Below are positions 6,810 through 8,240 of a stretch of DNA of 8,240 bases, piece by piece. The number at the start of each line of letters is the position of its first letter. The first letter of the stretch is position 1. Origin of the DNA: Roseibacillus sp. (GTDB taxonomy: Bacteria; Verrucomicrobiota; Verrucomicrobiia; Verrucomicrobiales; Akkermansiaceae); assembly GCA_002729275.1 (NCBI GenBank), contig PBTP01000054.1:1-8240 (forward strand). The letters run 5' to 3'. The position numbers and the translations under genes were made by a program. The notes under the pieces are model-generated. The model was given only the letters and a program-made list of their open reading frames with translations, did no database searches and was not told the origin of the DNA.

Positions 6810-8240
6810 ATGGTCTCGCGCCGATTCCTTCCGATAATTAGTTGTGGTCTTTTGGCTGCCGCAACGAGCCACGCCAGCGATTTCGCACTGATCGAAGCGG
6901 ACTATGACTCACAACGAATAGCCTCGGAAGCGACCTCTCAAGATTCGAGTATCGGCATTCAGCACTTTGTAGATCCAGAGTTAGCGAAGGCGATTGGCGC
7001 GCGTGGGTTAAAGGTTTGGCTTGATGGCAGGCAGGGGGCAGTTGCTGGAACCGACTATTATCTACGGGTGGCTGAGAATCCCTTGCGTTTGAGGCTTACC
7101 GATGTTGACTTCGGGGGCTTATTTGGAACTGAGCTTCGGGGAGAAGCCATAGTCTCAACATCCCGGGCCTTCGATGAGACCCCGGAAGTGGTCGATCAGA
7201 TCCAAGAATGGATCCGCCAGAATGTCTCCGGCCCAACTGTGATCAATTGTGCGGGCTCATCGCTTGCGATCTCACACTCTGACTGGGATCTCCTTTACCA
7301 GGGGCAATATGAATCAGGGAGTTTTGGGGGAGGAGATATCTACCGGTCGGCTCCAATGAGCCGAATCCGGGAGTATATGCTGGAGCAAAGATACGGGATC
7401 GATGCCCGTTTCGTGCATTCAGGTGGCGGGGATGAACGACTTCTCGAATTCATCGTAAAAGCAGAGAAGAACATTCTTGATCGGACCGCCAAGGCCTTTG
7501 TTTTCGATAGTGATCCCTTCGCCTATATGTATCGGCTGCACCAGCGGAAAAGAATTCCTTACTACCTGACAGATGATGAGGGCTGTATTCATTATCAATG
7601 GGTTCGGGTCAGAGATGGAGTGGCGACTAAGGGAGATATTCATTCCATTAGGTTGCCGAGGCCCCTCAACATTTCAGTGATTGGGGATTCCTATACCAGT
7701 GGAGAGGGTGCGCCTCTTTTTGCGAGCGGGGATTTTGGCAACAAATATCTGGTAGAGTCAGGAGGTAGTGAATGGACTGTTACTGGTTCATTTGGCAGGG
7801 TCTTTTTGTCACAGTGGATTGAAGAGTATGGTGGGCGGCCCGGGCACCGGTCGGTCAACTCTGGTTGGGAAAGTACAGTCAACCAGACTGTGAAGAGTCG
7901 CTTCACGGACTTGGCGGTGAACTTTTACAATGTGTCGTCTAGTGGAGCTCAGGTTGAAGAGTGGGACGAAGATGGACGCGATCTAGCGCGTGAAACGGAA
8001 ATCCCTCTTGAAGAAATATCTACGATTTGGGGCGCCGAAGATGCCAATGGTGACGGGATTGCCGATGCGCGGGAGAAAGCGCTCACCACCGCCTATCGGC
8101 AAATGCACGCTCTCGACGCGCTCATGGAGGAAGATGGAGGGCAAAATACAATAGATGTCCTAGGATTCACATTCGGGGGAAATGATGCAAAATTTTCCAG
8201 AATAATCACTGCGCTCATATTATATAGATATGAAACGCGG
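6810..8240 (+). CDS. Exported SGNH/GDSL-type hydrolase with long unassigned N-terminal region, C-terminus cut by window edge
   Basis: The frame is open from ATG at 6810 to the window end, giving 477 residues; an in-frame TGA at 6804-6806 fixes this start. The N-terminus (RRFLPIISCGLLAAATSHAS) is a signal peptide, with cleavage likely after SHA. Residues about 25-288 match nothing I recognise; they include VINCAGSSLAISHSDW and DARFVHSGGGDERLLEF. At 289-300 comes SGNH block I, ISVIGDSYTSGEG, with S294 as the expected nucleophile. A block II glycine may be G379 in NVSSSGAQ. Block III is FTFGGND, with N458 and D459. Between II and III sits an EF-hand-like loop, DANGDGIAD (411-419). The block V D-x-x-H motif would lie beyond the window. 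The GDSYTSGEG form resembles large secreted SGNH esterases and lipases, so ester hydrolysis is likely; the substrate is unknown. It follows the sulfatase by 46 bases and may be co-transcribed with it. Confidence 0.88.
   Translation, partial: MVSRRFLPIISCGLLAAATSHASDFALIEADYDSQRIASEATSQDSSIGIQHFVDPELAKAIGARGLKVWLDGRQGAVAGTDYYLRVAENPLRLRLTDVDFGGLFGTELRGEAIVSTSRAFDETPEVVDQIQEWIRQNVSGPTVINCAGSSLAISHSDWDLLYQGQYESGSFGGGDIYRSAPMSRIREYMLEQRYGIDARFVHSGGGDERLLEFIVKAEKNILDRTAKAFVFDSDPFAYMYRLHQRKRIPYYLTDDEGCIHYQWVRVRDGVATKGDIHSIRLPRPLNISVIGDSYTSGEGAPLFASGDFGNKYLVESGGSEWTVTGSFGRVFLSQWIEEYGGRPGHRSVNSGWESTVNQTVKSRFTDLAVNFYNVSSSGAQVEEWDEDGRDLARETEIPLEEISTIWGAEDANGDGIADAREKALTTAYRQMHALDALMEEDGGQNTIDVLGFTFGGNDAKFSRIITALILYRYETR

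Noticed and set aside
6834..6845. Lipoprotein signal (IISC) in the SGNH protein
   Set aside because: The cysteine is residue 12, leaving too short a hydrophobic stretch before it; the better cleavage site is SHA-S about ten residues later.

Overview
The window looks like a piece of a Verrucomicrobiota or related PVC-group chromosome. This is inferred from the gene families and not from any marker gene. A lamin-tail-domain/CotH secreted protein, a very long FG-GAP/ASPIC-UnbV protein and a formylglycine-type sulfatase side by side is typical of aquatic Verrucomicrobia and Planctomycetes. The DNA is moderately GC-rich, and none of the genes has a convincing Shine-Dalgarno sequence.

Layout: two gene pairs diverge from a short gap at about 5139-5260. 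Leftward (minus strand) lie a 1243-residue calcium-loop repeat protein (1407-5138) and, 77 bases after it, a lamin-tail/CotH-like protein starting with GTG at 1329 and running off the left edge. Rightward (plus strand) lie a complete 500-residue sulfatase (5261-6763) and, 46 bases after it, an SGNH/GDSL-type hydrolase (from 6810) that runs off the right edge. No RNA gene, insertion sequence, CRISPR array or clear terminator was seen, and no stretch over 300 bases lacks a gene.

All four products begin with a plausible Sec signal peptide, so the window encodes a set of exported proteins. The sulfatase would remove sulfate esters, probably from a sulfated glycan. The SGNH protein would be an esterase or lipase, possibly a deacylase. 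The FG-GAP/ASPIC protein is probably a calcium-stabilised beta-propeller surface or binding protein, and the LTD/CotH protein is probably cell-surface or secreted. A shared role in handling an extracellular polymer is an inference from co-location and secretion only.

Nothing here is clearly a new system. The least explained part is the roughly 265-residue N-terminal region of the SGNH protein. The next is an EF-hand-like loop sitting between its catalytic blocks.
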